Below, piece after piece: positions 1 through 6,708 of a DNA stretch of 8,680 nucleotides. The notes under the pieces are model-generated. The model was not told the origin of the DNA and did not search any database. It saw nothing but the letters and a program-made list of their open reading frames with translations. The stretch is taken from positions 1 through 8,680 of the forward strand of contig DATBDZ010000228.1 in NCBI GenBank assembly GCA_036276235.1. The letters are read 5' to 3'. The position numbers and the translations under genes were made by a program. Source of the DNA: JANWHF01 sp036276235. GTDB taxonomy: Bacteria > Planctomycetota > Phycisphaerae > Tepidisphaerales > Tepidisphaeraceae. Positions within the stretch are counted from its first letter, which is position 1; the number at the start of each line of letters is the position of its first letter.

Positions 1-128
1 AACCCTCTCCCCTGTACTCAGGGGAGAGGGCAGGGTGAGGGGACAGCCGGTCGCACAACGGCGAGGTTCGCAAATCGAACGGTCCGTCCCCTCACCCCAA
101 CCCTCTCCCCTGAGTACAGGGGAGAAGG
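1..128. repeat. REP/BIME-like pair of palindromes in opposite orientation
   Basis: Two copies of a palindromic unit face each other. In copy one, 12-base arms (3-14 and 19-30, ccctctcccctg / caggggagaggg) flank a 4-base loop. Copy two has the same arms at 101-112 and 117-128, with one mismatch. The flanking tract cagggtgaggggac (31-44) is matched in inverse by gtcccctcacccc (86-98), so the whole block can fold as one large imperfect inverted repeat. A small hairpin, gttcg/cgaac (66-70 and 76-80), lies in the spacer. This layout is typical of REP/BIME or small MITE-like intergenic elements. No transposase gene is in the window. The left edge may be cut by the window boundary. Confidence 0.7.
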
Positions 129-176
129 AGCAAAGCGCGGCGGAGCCGTATCGCAATCAGCACGAGGACGGCGACA

Positions 177-234
177 AAAGCTGTTAAGGTGACATCCACC
201 TTTTCAAAAAGGTGGATGTCACCTTAACAGCTTT
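177..234. repeat. Perfect 28-bp-arm inverted repeat with a 2-base loop
   Basis: The left arm 177-204 and the right arm 207-234 are exact reverse complements, separated only by 'ca' at 205-206. The core is ggtgacatccacc on one side and ggtggatgtcacc on the other. RNA from either strand would form a very stable hairpin. It lies 130 bases upstream of the hydrolase start and just after the REP-like block. It lacks a following T-run on the plus strand, so it is not a plain intrinsic terminator. It could be a mobile palindrome, a bidirectional transcription block for genes left of the window, or a processing site. Confidence 0.75.
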
Positions 235-364
235 CATGTGGCATTTGCGGGGCAGAATGAGTGCTGGCGCGTTTCTTGTCTTCGGGTTTCGCGGTTCGCC
301 GGACTTCCACGCATTGATCTGCCGCCGGTAGTATCAGCAGCAACTATCCCAAAAGGAGATTCTG

Positions 365-1015
365 ATGCCTCGCCGATCGATGCTCATTGTTCTTGCTCTC
401 GCGGCGTTCGCCGTCGCGGCTTCGCCGAGCGACAAATATGAAAAAGAGATCGCCGCGTTTGAGGCCGCGGATCGCGCCGCGCCGCCGGCACCCGGCGGCA
501 TCGTCTTTGTCGGTGACTCCGGCTTCCGCATGTGGAAGAGCCTCGATACCGACATCCCCGACATGAAAATTATCAACCGCGGATTCGGCGGTTCGACCAT
601 GGCCGATGCGCTTTATTTCACCGATCGCATCGTGCTCCCGTATAAGCCGCACCTGATCGTGGTCCGCGAAGGAGGCAACGATCTCTCCACCGGCACCACG
701 CCCGATCAGCTCATCGCCGAGTTCCAGACCTTCGTCGATAAGGTGCGCGCCAAGCTGCCGGAAACGCGCATCGTCTTCTGCCTGCTCAATCCCAATCCCA
801 CGCGCTGGAGCCAGGCGGACACGCGCAAGAAGACCAACGCGATGATCAAGGAGTTCGTCGCGAAAGGGAAGAACCTGGACTACATCGAAGTGTGGGACCA
901 ATTCCTCGGCCCGGATGGCAAGCCGCGCACGGATCTGTTCCTGCCGGATGGCCTGCATAACAACGCGAAGGGCTACGCGATTTACGCGGAAGCAGTGAAG
1001 CCGCATCTGAAGTGA
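365..1015 (+). CDS. Secreted SGNH/GDSL-type hydrolase (esterase/lipase-like)
   Basis: The protein has 216 residues. The start is fixed by AAAAGGAG at 351-358, six bases before the ATG. Residues 1-19 (basic MPRR, then an Ala/Leu/Val-rich core) look like a signal peptide, so the enzyme should act outside the cytoplasm. The SGNH blocks appear in order: block I is GDSGFRMW with Ser52 as probable nucleophile, block II is NRGFGGS with the oxyanion Gly near 73-76, block III is GGNDL with Asn105, and block V is DGLH with Asp195 and His198. The length suits the compact SGNH fold. Family members cleave ester bonds in lipids, acetylated sugars or similar compounds, and the substrate cannot be told here. 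It stands alone on this strand and converges with the small membrane protein gene. A lysophospholipase-like or carbohydrate esterase role is possible. Confidence 0.9.
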   Translation: MPRRSMLIVLALAAFAVAASPSDKYEKEIAAFEAADRAAPPAPGGIVFVGDSGFRMWKSLDTDIPDMKIINRGFGGSTMADALYFTDRIVLPYKPHLIVVREGGNDLSTGTTPDQLIAEFQTFVDKVRAKLPETRIVFCLLNPNPTRWSQADTRKKTNAMIKEFVAKGKNLDYIEVWDQFLGPDGKPRTDLFLPDGLHNNAKGYAIYAEAVKPHLK

Positions 1016-1032
1016 CAGAAGCTGTCTTCCCC

Positions 1033-1236
1033 TCACCCCCGCAACAAAAACGGAATCGCCATCATTGCGACGCAGACGATTGTCAGCAGCAAAACATTGC
1101 TGATGAAATATGGCACGATCATCAGCCCCAGCCCCATGATCGCCGGCAGCGGCTGGCCGACGTTCTTCGCGTAGGCGACGTATCCGAGGCCGACCGCGCC
1201 AAATACTATTCCCAAAAGTAACGTTGTTGTGTCCAT
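1033..1236 (-). CDS. Small hydrophobic membrane protein, conserved type, unknown function
   Basis: This is a 67-residue protein beginning MDTTTLLLGIVFGAVGLGY. The ATG at 1234-1236 is preferred over a TTG seven codons upstream, because similar small proteins in other bacteria, as I recall them, begin with MDT plus TLLLG. A first membrane helix covers about residues 4-23. After a short KNVGQPLP turn, a long hydrophobic stretch (about 32-64, broken by PYF at 42-44) could form one or two more helices. Related short proteins are sometimes labelled 'amino acid transport protein' in databases, but I know of no functional basis for that label. The gene converges on the hydrolase with 17 bases between stops. 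A terminator just upstream (1245-1282) separates it from the lysine-rich peptide gene, so it probably needs its own promoter or readthrough. No strong Shine-Dalgarno is visible. Confidence 0.7.
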   Translation of the reverse strand: MDTTTLLLGIVFGAVGLGYVAYAKNVGQPLPAIMGLGLMIVPYFISNVLLLTIVCVAMMAIPFLLRG

Positions 1237-1244
1237 AGCTCTGC

Positions 1245-1282
1245 AAGAAAAAGCCAAGCCCCGGTCGTCCTGACCGGGGCTT
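1245..1282 (-). terminator. Rho-independent terminator of the lysine-rich peptide gene
   Basis: Arms aagccccggtc (1256-1266) and gaccggggctt (1272-1282) form a perfect 11-bp GC-rich stem with a 5-base loop. Reading the minus strand, the stem is followed by ggc and then TTTTTCTT (1245-1252). It lies 40 bases past the stop of the 23-residue peptide gene. The plus strand has only TTT after the stem, so its main direction is minus. Confidence 0.75.
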
Positions 1283-1321
1283 TGGCGGCACTTGTATCGA
1301 AACGACTGCCGTGGCGGGCGC

Positions 1322-1393
1322 TTACTTGCGCTTCTTGGCGGTCTTCTTCGTGGTGCTCTTGGTCGTCTTCTTCGTCACTTTGCGAGTAGCCAT
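1322..1393 (-). CDS. 23-residue Lys/Thr-rich basic peptide
   Basis: This short gene runs from ATG at 1391-1393 to TAA at 1322-1324. A near-perfect Shine-Dalgarno, AAAGGAGGT, sits five bases before the start. The peptide opens MATRKVTKKTTK and ends KKTAKKRK: 9 Lys, 2 Arg and 7 Thr among 23 residues, with no acidic residue and one hydrophobic Val. Composition and the KKTAKK spacing recall the tails of histone H1-like and HU-type bacterial proteins, so binding to DNA or RNA is the obvious guess, but there is no folded domain. A candidate promoter lies just upstream and a strong terminator just downstream, so it looks like a complete monocistronic unit and not a fragment of a longer gene. Confidence 0.75.
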   Translation of the reverse strand: MATRKVTKKTTKSTTKKTAKKRK

Positions 1394-1436
1394 CACATAC
1401 CTCCTTTCACGGGTAAGAGAAATATGAGCCGCTCTA

Positions 1437-1465
1437 AGTGTAGTGCGCCACGCGACAAATGACAG
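1437..1465 (-). promoter_or_regulatory. Candidate sigma-70-like promoter for the lysine-rich peptide
   Basis: On the minus strand, CTGTCA (1460-1465, 4 of 6 matches to the -35 consensus) is followed after exactly 17 bases by TACACT (1437-1442, 4 of 6 matches to the -10 consensus). The start of transcription would fall near 1430, about 37 bases before the peptide ATG. The match is moderate, and planctomycete promoters are poorly defined. Confidence 0.35.
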
Positions 1466-1477
1466 GCCAAAAAAGTT

Positions 1478-1511
1478 TTTTGCGCGGCAAATTTTTGCCG
1501 AAGGCGCAAAA
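1478..1511. repeat. Nested hairpin upstream of the propeller protein
   Basis: An outer stem ttttgcgc (1478-1485) / gcgcaaaa (1504-1511) encloses an inner stem ggcaaa (1486-1491) / tttgcc (1494-1499) with a 2-base loop and a 4-base bulge (1500-1503). It lies 60 bases before the ATG at 1572, and close upstream of the candidate peptide promoter on the other strand. It could be a leader structure of the plus-strand transcript. It is not followed by a T-run on the plus strand. Confidence 0.5.
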
Positions 1512-1571
1512 TGCTATCCGGCGAATGAACGCTTACAGTGCCGCCAACGCTCAACTGATCGGGAGGATCTC

Positions 1572-4322
1572 ATGAGATCTGTGCACAACGTGTCTCTGCG
1601 GCTCGGAATACTTTTGCTCGCTTGCGCTGCGTGTGTCTGCCGCGCGGATATCAGCTTTCCGATCGGGCCTGAAGGCGCAAGCTCGGTGTTCGCGATTTCG
1701 CATGATGGCAAGCTTTTGCTCTCCAGCGGCACCAGCAACAGCTTGCAGATTTGGGACATTGGCACATCGAAGGTGCTCAGGACGATCCCGCATCCGGAGC
1801 CGTTCGGCGAAGCCGCGTTCTCGGCGGATGACAAGCTGATCGCCACTTGGAGCGATAACGATCCACCGTTCTCTTATCCGATCAACGTCGGCCTGTGGGA
1901 AGTCGAAACGGGAAAGGCGCGCGAGCTTGCCAAGAGCGATCGCGGACATTGGTTTTCCGATGATTTGGCCGTCTATGCCACCACCGACACGGCAGCCAAT
2001 CAGGTGATCCTCTGGGAAACCGCTTCGGGAAAGCAGATTGCAAAATGGACGAGAACTCCCGAGGAAAAAGGGGAACTTGTGCGCATATTCATCGCGCCGA
2101 GGCCTCATGCCGTGCTGACAATCGCACACCAAGGGAAGTGGTCGCAGCTGGTGGCGCGCGATCCAGTCGCAGGTTCGTCAAAATTATTGGATAACCAGGA
2201 CGGGATCGTTTACAGCGCCGGTTTTGGAGTTGAGGAAAAGACCGCTTTTGCCGGCCTGCAATGGGGCCGCAATATTCAACTCCAGCCCGGCGGCTTTCGC
2301 GGCGGGCCTTCGGACGAGGAGTTTTCATTTGGCGTGCGGCAGTGGGATCTTTCCAGCGGCAAACGCCTCTCAGATTGGAAAGGCGAAAAGGAATTCGGCA
2401 ACGCGCGCATTCTCTTTGCGCCGCAATGCCAAACCTGCGCCGTCGAATGCACCGCCGGCTCTTTTGAGGGCGGATCGCTGACACTTCGCGATCCGGCGAG
2501 CGGCCGCGTGATCAGCCGCATTTTCGACGGCCCCTCCAATATCTCCGGTAATCCCGGCATCAAGGATCTGCAAAACACGGCAAAGACCAGCGCCGTCGTC
2601 CTGGGCTACGCGCCCGCCGGCGGGCTGCTCGCCGTCGGGTATGGCGGCCCGTCTGTCGATTTCGTCGATAGCGCAACCGGCAAGGCCCTCAAGACAGTCC
2701 AGGCCAAATCCTGGTCGGTCGGCTGGTCGGCTTTTTCGCCCGATGGAAAGATGTTCGGCATCAGCGAGCTGATCGCCAACCTGCTGCCGGGTCAGCCATT
2801 CCGTGAATTGATCCAGCTTGTGGAAACAGCGCCCGCGCCCGGCGAGCAGCCGATGCATCGCGACCCGCCACCGCCCAAGCCAGACGAACGGCCGCGCCCG
2901 CGGCCGCCATTGCCGGCCGTATCCCGCTCTTCGCGCATTGGCGTCGCGAATTTCTCAGATCAGCCAGTTACTGATATCCGCATCGAAGGAGTCGATCCGA
3001 AGAACGTGATGCTTCTTCCGCGATGTAATGCGAAGCAATCGCTTCCGCCGCAAAAATCGCAGATTGATGCCGCCGCTTTTCTCAAAATTACATTCGACGA
3101 TGATCAGCACCGTCGCCATCAATCGCAGTTCACGCGCCCCGATTTTGGCTGCGGCGACGGCACCGACGAGCACCTTACATACACGCTTTACGTCGGCTTC
3201 GACCACCAAAGTTTTATCCGGACATCGCTGTCAGATGCGTACCGGGATAATGACCGCTGGCATGTGCCCGATGACCGTGCCGGCCACATTACAGCCAAGG
3301 CGATGAACGAGCCGCAACTGGTGGGCATCGGCCCCAATGATCCGTTCTTTGACATCACTCTGGCGCTGGTGCGATACCCGGTTTACGATGAGCTGACACT
3401 GTGCCGACCCGGCGACTATGTCACCGGCGGCGGAACGACCGAGTGCGATGGGCTGATCATTCGCGACATTCCCCAGGCGACGAATTGGTTTGTCACGGAG
3501 GTTCGCGAGCATTCGCTTATGGTTGTCGCCGATGGGCGCTCACTTGAGCTGATGCCCGCGACCGATACGGGGGCGCTACCGTTGCCTGCAACGCAGCCTC
3601 TTTACCGCCCCGCGCCCAAGCGCGAATCGCCCTTTCACAAGGGCCCGGTGGACATCCTGGCGAACGTCGTGTTCGGCAAGCGGAAAATGCAAGGGCTCGG
3701 CGTTTCCAACTGGGGTGCGAAGCAGATGACCGACCTGCGCATCCAGACCAGCAACGGCTCATACAAATGGTCAACCCCAATGAGGCCGGGCGGCGGCCAG
3801 GCAAGCATGTCCGTCACCGAACTCACTCTCTCGGGCAAAATCCATCTCACCTACGTGGACGGCAACGGCGCCAGCCGCACCGCTGATTTTGAGAATGTTC
3901 CGGAAATCGGCACAGCGAGTGATCCGCAGCGGATGTTTTTCTTTGATGCAGGATACAACGCGCTGCTTCACTGCTACGACATCGCCGATGACTTCACGCG
4001 CGGCGACGATAAGTGGTTGTTGTCAGCTGGGAGCCCCAAACCGGACGAGCCGCTTGCGCTGCCGCAATACATCGGCATCGGCGAGCTAGCGGCTAACGGC
4101 GCGGTTTACCGCGCGCTCATCCGTTACCCGCGCAATGATTCAATCGCCGAATACACCCAAACCCGCATCATCGGCGGCGACTACTATGACGCATCCAGCC
4201 ACGACACGCCCGACGGCGTCCCCCGATATCGAATCGAGTCGATCACCACGACAGAAATGGTGCTCGTCCGCGATGGGAAGAGGATCAGCGTGCCGCTGAT
4301 GAAGGATTCGGCTGGAAAGTAG
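1572..4322 (+). CDS. Exported WD40-like propeller protein with a duplicated C-terminal module
   Basis: The protein has 916 residues. The ATG at 1572 has GGGAGGA five bases upstream and is followed by a signal peptide (basic residues, then LGILLLACAACVCRA). The frame is open back to a GTG at 1443, but that extension lacks export features. Cys18 in LLAC could act as a lipoprotein cysteine; signal peptidase I cleavage after Ala25 is the alternative. Residues 27-418 form a degenerate WD40-like propeller with blade ends LQIWDIGTSK, VGLWEVETGK, VILWETASGK, VRQWDLSSGK, LTLRDPASGR and VDFVDSATGK plus a closing strand, about seven blades. A proline/arginine-rich linker covers 420-452. Two related modules follow (about 453-663 and 704-912). 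They share G-V-[AS]-N at 457/710, GIG at 585/835 and R-Y-P at 601/851, and both end in a ...V.DG[RK].. strand. It probably acts outside the cytoplasmic membrane in binding or scaffolding. No catalytic motif is seen. The next gene starts 28 bases downstream and may be co-transcribed. Confidence 0.8.
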   Translation: MRSVHNVSLRLGILLLACAACVCRADISFPIGPEGASSVFAISHDGKLLLSSGTSNSLQIWDIGTSKVLRTIPHPEPFGEAAFSADDKLIATWSDNDPPFSYPINVGLWEVETGKARELAKSDRGHWFSDDLAVYATTDTAANQVILWETASGKQIAKWTRTPEEKGELVRIFIAPRPHAVLTIAHQGKWSQLVARDPVAGSSKLLDNQDGIVYSAGFGVEEKTAFAGLQWGRNIQLQPGGFRGGPSDEEFSFGVRQWDLSSGKRLSDWKGEKEFGNARILFAPQCQTCAVECTAGSFEGGSLTLRDPASGRVISRIFDGPSNISGNPGIKDLQNTAKTSAVVLGYAPAGGLLAVGYGGPSVDFVDSATGKALKTVQAKSWSVGWSAFSPDGKMFGISELIANLLPGQPFRELIQLVETAPAPGEQPMHRDPPPPKPDERPRPRPPLPAVSRSSRIGVANFSDQPVTDIRIEGVDPKNVMLLPRCNAKQSLPPQKSQIDAAAFLKITFDDDQHRRHQSQFTRPDFGCGDGTDEHLTYTLYVGFDHQSFIRTSLSDAYRDNDRWHVPDDRAGHITAKAMNEPQLVGIGPNDPFFDITLALVRYPVYDELTLCRPGDYVTGGGTTECDGLIIRDIPQATNWFVTEVREHSLMVVADGRSLELMPATDTGALPLPATQPLYRPAPKRESPFHKGPVDILANVVFGKRKMQGLGVSNWGAKQMTDLRIQTSNGSYKWSTPMRPGGGQASMSVTELTLSGKIHLTYVDGNGASRTADFENVPEIGTASDPQRMFFFDAGYNALLHCYDIADDFTRGDDKWLLSAGSPKPDEPLALPQYIGIGELAANGAVYRALIRYPRNDSIAEYTQTRIIGGDYYDASSHDTPDGVPRYRIESITTTEMVLVRDGKRISVPLMKDSAGK

Positions 4323-4350
4323 CGGGGGAACGCGCGAGAATAACTGTGTT

Positions 4351-5268
4351 ATGACCAGCGACGCGACCAGCTATCAGGGAACCCGCGGCCGGTGCCTGGG
4401 TTGTGGCTATCCGCTGCGCGGGCTGGCGGAGCCGCGCTGTCCTGAGTGCGGGCGCGGGTTTGATCCGCTCCGATATTCGACAATGGATTTCAGCAACGCC
4501 GGCCCGCTGGCGCGGCTTGCTCGCCGCTGGTGGAGTTCTTGTAAAGCGGCGCTCATTCTTGGCGGCAACGTTGGATTCAGTTGGCTCGCTTATTTTGCAT
4601 TGGAGGGGCACTACTCGATCCTGATTTTCGCGCCGCCGATCTTTCTGGCGGTGCGACGCCGACGGGTTGCGATTGTGCTGTTCCTGCTTTGCAGTCCGAT
4701 CGGCGGCGGGTTTGTGATGAACGCTCGGGAATATGCGCAGGGCTCGCCGCGCTACGTGAATGGACGTAGCGTGATCGCCGCCCCGCGCGGGAGCATCGAT
4801 CCGCTCACGCGCATTCGCGGCCCGATCACCACCGCGATCTGCGGTATGCACGGCGAAAATGAGTGGGTCCGAAACCTGACCGAAGGCTGGGCCGGCGCGG
4901 TGATGTATCGGCTCACTGGCCCGCCGCGCGGAGCCTACACCGGCCCTTACCCGAGCGCCGCCGAGGCGTCAGCCGCGCTGAAAGGCGCAACACGTTTTTC
5001 GATGCCCCCCGACTGGAATGGGACGATTCCATTGCCCACCGGCGACATCTTCATCGCTCCGCAATGGTTCGATTCCAGAGACGCACCGCGCCCCTCGGCG
5101 GCAACAGCCGCAACGCAGCCGTCAATGCAGGCGAGTGCCGTGATCTGGAAAGGGCAATGTCTGATCGTGAATGTGCCGCGCGATGTGCCGAGCGGTGCGG
5201 CGTCTGATACTTACCTGATTGATCTGACGAGGATGGAGATGTTTGCGATGTATTCGGTGGTGCCGTGA
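4351..5268 (+). CDS. Membrane protein with an N-terminal zinc ribbon, unknown function
   Basis: The protein has 305 residues and starts at ATG 4351 with only a weak upstream purine stretch, so translation may depend on the gene before it. Residues 15-34 form a CxxC...CPEC ribbon (Cys15, Cys18, Cys30, Cys33; the GYPLRG core is at 19-24), close in sequence to the ribbons that end the six opposing genes. Two or three membrane segments follow (about 65-84, 88-101 and 104-123, the last two split by VRRRR). The remainder, about residues 125-305, is polar and without motifs I recognise. With the ribbon placed in the cytoplasm, an odd number of helices would put this C-terminal part outside. The gene converges on the minus-strand array with a 19-base gap and no obvious terminator between them. 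Confidence 0.75.
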   Translation: MTSDATSYQGTRGRCLGCGYPLRGLAEPRCPECGRGFDPLRYSTMDFSNAGPLARLARRWWSSCKAALILGGNVGFSWLAYFALEGHYSILIFAPPIFLAVRRRRVAIVLFLLCSPIGGGFVMNAREYAQGSPRYVNGRSVIAAPRGSIDPLTRIRGPITTAICGMHGENEWVRNLTEGWAGAVMYRLTGPPRGAYTGPYPSAAEASAALKGATRFSMPPDWNGTIPLPTGDIFIAPQWFDSRDAPRPSAATAATQPSMQASAVIWKGQCLIVNVPRDVPSGAASDTYLIDLTRMEMFAMYSVVP

Positions 5269-5287
5269 ATCGGCAGTACGCCAAACG

Positions 5288-5890
5288 TCATTTACTCGCG
5301 GGAATCGCTCCACATTCCGGGCAGCGGCCCGGCGTTTCCTGAAGATCGTAGCCGCAGAAAATGCAGCGGCCATGTCGCAAGCGCACAACCCCACGCACGA
5401 GTCGGGGCAATCGCCGTAATCGCCAACAGAGAATGGTTCCGCAGACAGCGATGATTGCCCAATACGGAACCGCGCAGACGAATTCAACTCCGTCGGCAAC
5501 TGGGACCCAGTCATCACGAATGAATGGACGAAACAAGCTCCGCTCTAGCACGAGCAAAAGATTCGTCTTTTTTCGCCACAGGAAGCCGCCGAATTTGCGG
5601 TCGCGATCGTTGCCGGTCTTGGCCGCGATCCACGGCGCAAACCCCGCGGTTCGCGAGGCTGGCCCGCGCAGCTCGGTGGGAAATTGAGTGTACTGGAGGA
5701 ATTGAAATCCGGACGGCGTGGCCGATAACTGCCTCCAAGCGGGCCTGTTTCTCATGACTCCCGGAGAAGGCTTGCCGACGAACGGCTGATATCCCGCCAT
5801 CCACGCGATCCAGAGGCAAAGCGTCGCCGCGCACAGCAGCGCCGATATTGCGGCCAGCCCGTTCCACAGGATGCGCCCGAGGCATTTCAC
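5288..5890 (-). CDS. Array copy 6 (last): two-helix membrane protein with C-terminal zinc ribbon
   Basis: The 200-residue protein starts at GTG 5888-5890, which overlaps the stop of copy 5 as GTGA. The N-terminus MKCLGRILWNGLAAISALL aligns with the family start. The first helix spans about 10-33 and the second about 141-158, the latter opening with the P-Y-W motif (142-144). Between them lies a variable segment of about 110 residues containing FGGFLW (100-105). Arg-rich residues 157-175 lead into the ribbon: Cys176, Cys179, Cys190, Cys193, with core CGYDLQETPGRCPECG. The positive-inside rule places the N-terminus and the ribbon in the cytoplasm and the middle outside. Unlike the other copies it ends simply in ASK, with no Shine-Dalgarno-encoding tail, which fits its place as the last gene. 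The function is unknown; four-Cys ribbons of this type bind zinc and often nucleic acid or protein. Confidence 0.8.
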   Translation of the reverse strand: MKCLGRILWNGLAAISALLCAATLCLWIAWMAGYQPFVGKPSPGVMRNRPAWRQLSATPSGFQFLQYTQFPTELRGPASRTAGFAPWIAAKTGNDRDRKFGGFLWRKKTNLLLVLERSLFRPFIRDDWVPVADGVEFVCAVPYWAIIAVCGTILCWRLRRLPRLVRGVVRLRHGRCIFCGYDLQETPGRCPECGAIPASK

Positions 5891-5903
5891 GTTGTCCCCT
5901 TTT
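5887..5903 (-). promoter_or_regulatory. Coupling junction between copies 5 and 6
   Basis: Copy 5 ends K-G-T-T-stop. The same bases read AAAGGGGA (5895-5902), then four bases, then GTG of copy 6. The GTGA overlap makes stop and start share bases. It decides the GTG start of copy 6. Confidence 0.7.
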
Positions 5904-6225
5904 CATCGTTGGCCGGAATCGTCCCGCATTCAGGGCAGCGAGTTGGCGTGGCTCGGAGATCGTAGCCACAGGATTGACAGCAGCCTTTTCTCCGGTCAAC
6001 TCGTCGTTTCCTGGCGCCGAGCATGGCCCCGAGCAGATACGGGATGCTGTGAGCAATGAGAAACAGACTCGCGAGCAACCAGAAAAATTCGCTGGTCAGC
6101 ATGTTTGGCAATTCGCGAACCACTTCGCGATTCGATCGAATAGACCGCAACGCAACAACAACGCCCGCCGCCGCAGCGACAGTGCTCAGACCTGTTAGTA
6201 ATGCTTTGCGCACGTGCCGGTTCAT
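5887..6225 (-). CDS. Array copy 5: short two-helix zinc-ribbon membrane protein
   Basis: The 112-residue protein starts at ATG 6223-6225, chosen over an upstream in-frame start because of the AAAGGGGA site and the ATGA overlap with copy 4. The N-terminus (MNRHVRKALLTGLSTV) departs most from the family. Helix one spans about 8-27 and helix two about 46-69, with fewer than 20 residues between them, so the variable outer segment is nearly absent. An ARKRRVDRRK stretch precedes the ribbon (Cys83, Cys86, Cys97, Cys100; CGYDLRATPTRCPECG). The tail NDEKGTT carries the ribosome site of copy 6. It looks like a minimal member that keeps the anchors and the ribbon. The function is unknown. Confidence 0.78.
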   Translation of the reverse strand: MNRHVRKALLTGLSTVAAAAGVVVALRSIRSNREVVRELPNMLTSEFFWLLASLFLIAHSIPYLLGAMLGARKRRVDRRKGCCQSCGYDLRATPTRCPECGTIPANDEKGTT

Positions 6226-6237
6226 GGCGTCCCCTTT
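6222..6237 (-). promoter_or_regulatory. Coupling junction between copies 4 and 5
   Basis: Copy 4 ends K-G-T-P-stop. Those bases contain AAAGGGGA (6230-6237), then four bases, then the ATG of copy 5, with an ATGA stop/start overlap at 6222-6225. Confidence 0.75.
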
Positions 6238-6695
6238 GACTTCGTGATCGTGCCACATTCCGGGCAGCGTTCAGACGAAGCGCGCAAATCATATCCGCAT
6301 TCCACACATAGTTTCGCCACGAGGCGGCGTCGCCTCTTGATGAAGGCTGCGATCCACGCGAGCGGCAGGGCCGCAAGCGCCCCGATGACAAACCAGTACG
6401 GCAGCAACACCAGCCAGATCGTCTTTGGATGCTGCCCCCGTTGCGGAACGAAATGCACGTATTGGAATCCGGCGAGCCGTTCGAGCCGATCGATGAAATC
6501 CACGGCCAAGCCGGCGGCTGGCGCGTTGCCGATTGCAATCCCGCCGCCAACCCATACATCTGTACCCGAACTGCCATGCAGCAGCACAAAGGGGCGCTGG
6601 CTGCTATCGCCGATTGAGCGGCCAGAAGCCCAAAGGCAAAGCACCGCCGACAAAGCCGCCAGCCCGTTCCACGCGATTCGCCGCAGGCGTTTCAT
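6222..6695 (-). CDS. Array copy 4: two-helix zinc-ribbon membrane protein
   Basis: The 157-residue protein starts MKRLRRIAWNGLAALSAVLC, the consensus family N-terminus. The start is ATG 6693-6695, overlapping the copy 3 stop as ATGA. The frame stays open far upstream, but that part is an out-of-frame shadow of copy 3. Helix one covers about 8-24, then a Gly-rich variable segment of about 70 residues with AGFQYVHF (75-82), then P-Y-W (99-101) and helix two (94-118). KRRRR (120-124) leads to the ribbon, Cys130, Cys133, Cys144, Cys147 (CGYDLRASSERCPECG). The tail KSKGTP encodes the Shine-Dalgarno of copy 5. Its own ribosome site is the weakest in the array. The function is unknown. Confidence 0.8.
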   Translation of the reverse strand: MKRLRRIAWNGLAALSAVLCLWASGRSIGDSSQRPFVLLHGSSGTDVWVGGGIAIGNAPAAGLAVDFIDRLERLAGFQYVHFVPQRGQHPKTIWLVLLPYWFVIGALAALPLAWIAAFIKRRRRLVAKLCVECGYDLRASSERCPECGTITKSKGTP

Positions 6696-6708
6696 GTCAT
6701 CCGCTTTT
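6692..6708 (-). promoter_or_regulatory. Coupling junction between copies 3 and 4, with altered ribosome site
   Basis: The ATGA overlap (6692-6695) is kept, but the purine block reads AAAAGCGGATGAC where the other junctions have AAAGGGGA. The matching protein tail is K-R-M-T and not K-G-T-T. Coupling is probably weaker here. Confidence 0.55.

Noticed and set aside
314..334. TTGATC...TAGTAT as promoter of the hydrolase gene
   Set aside because: The spacer is only 9 bases, and no better -35 pairs with TAGTAT at 16-18 bases.
344..1291. Long open frame (315 codons) on the minus strand opposite the hydrolase
   Set aside because: It is the antisense shadow of a GC-rich gene with clear SGNH motifs, and it also runs through the small membrane gene and the terminator. 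It has no ribosome site or domain.
1443..1571. GTG start that would add 43 residues to the propeller protein
   Set aside because: The extension is basic, lacks a ribosome site, covers the nested hairpin and would bury the signal peptide inside the chain. The ATG at 1572 has GGGAGGA at the right distance.
2370..2858. Minus-strand frame of 162 codons inside the propeller gene
   Set aside because: It is a shadow frame: no recognisable motif, no start signal, and it lies fully within a well-supported gene.
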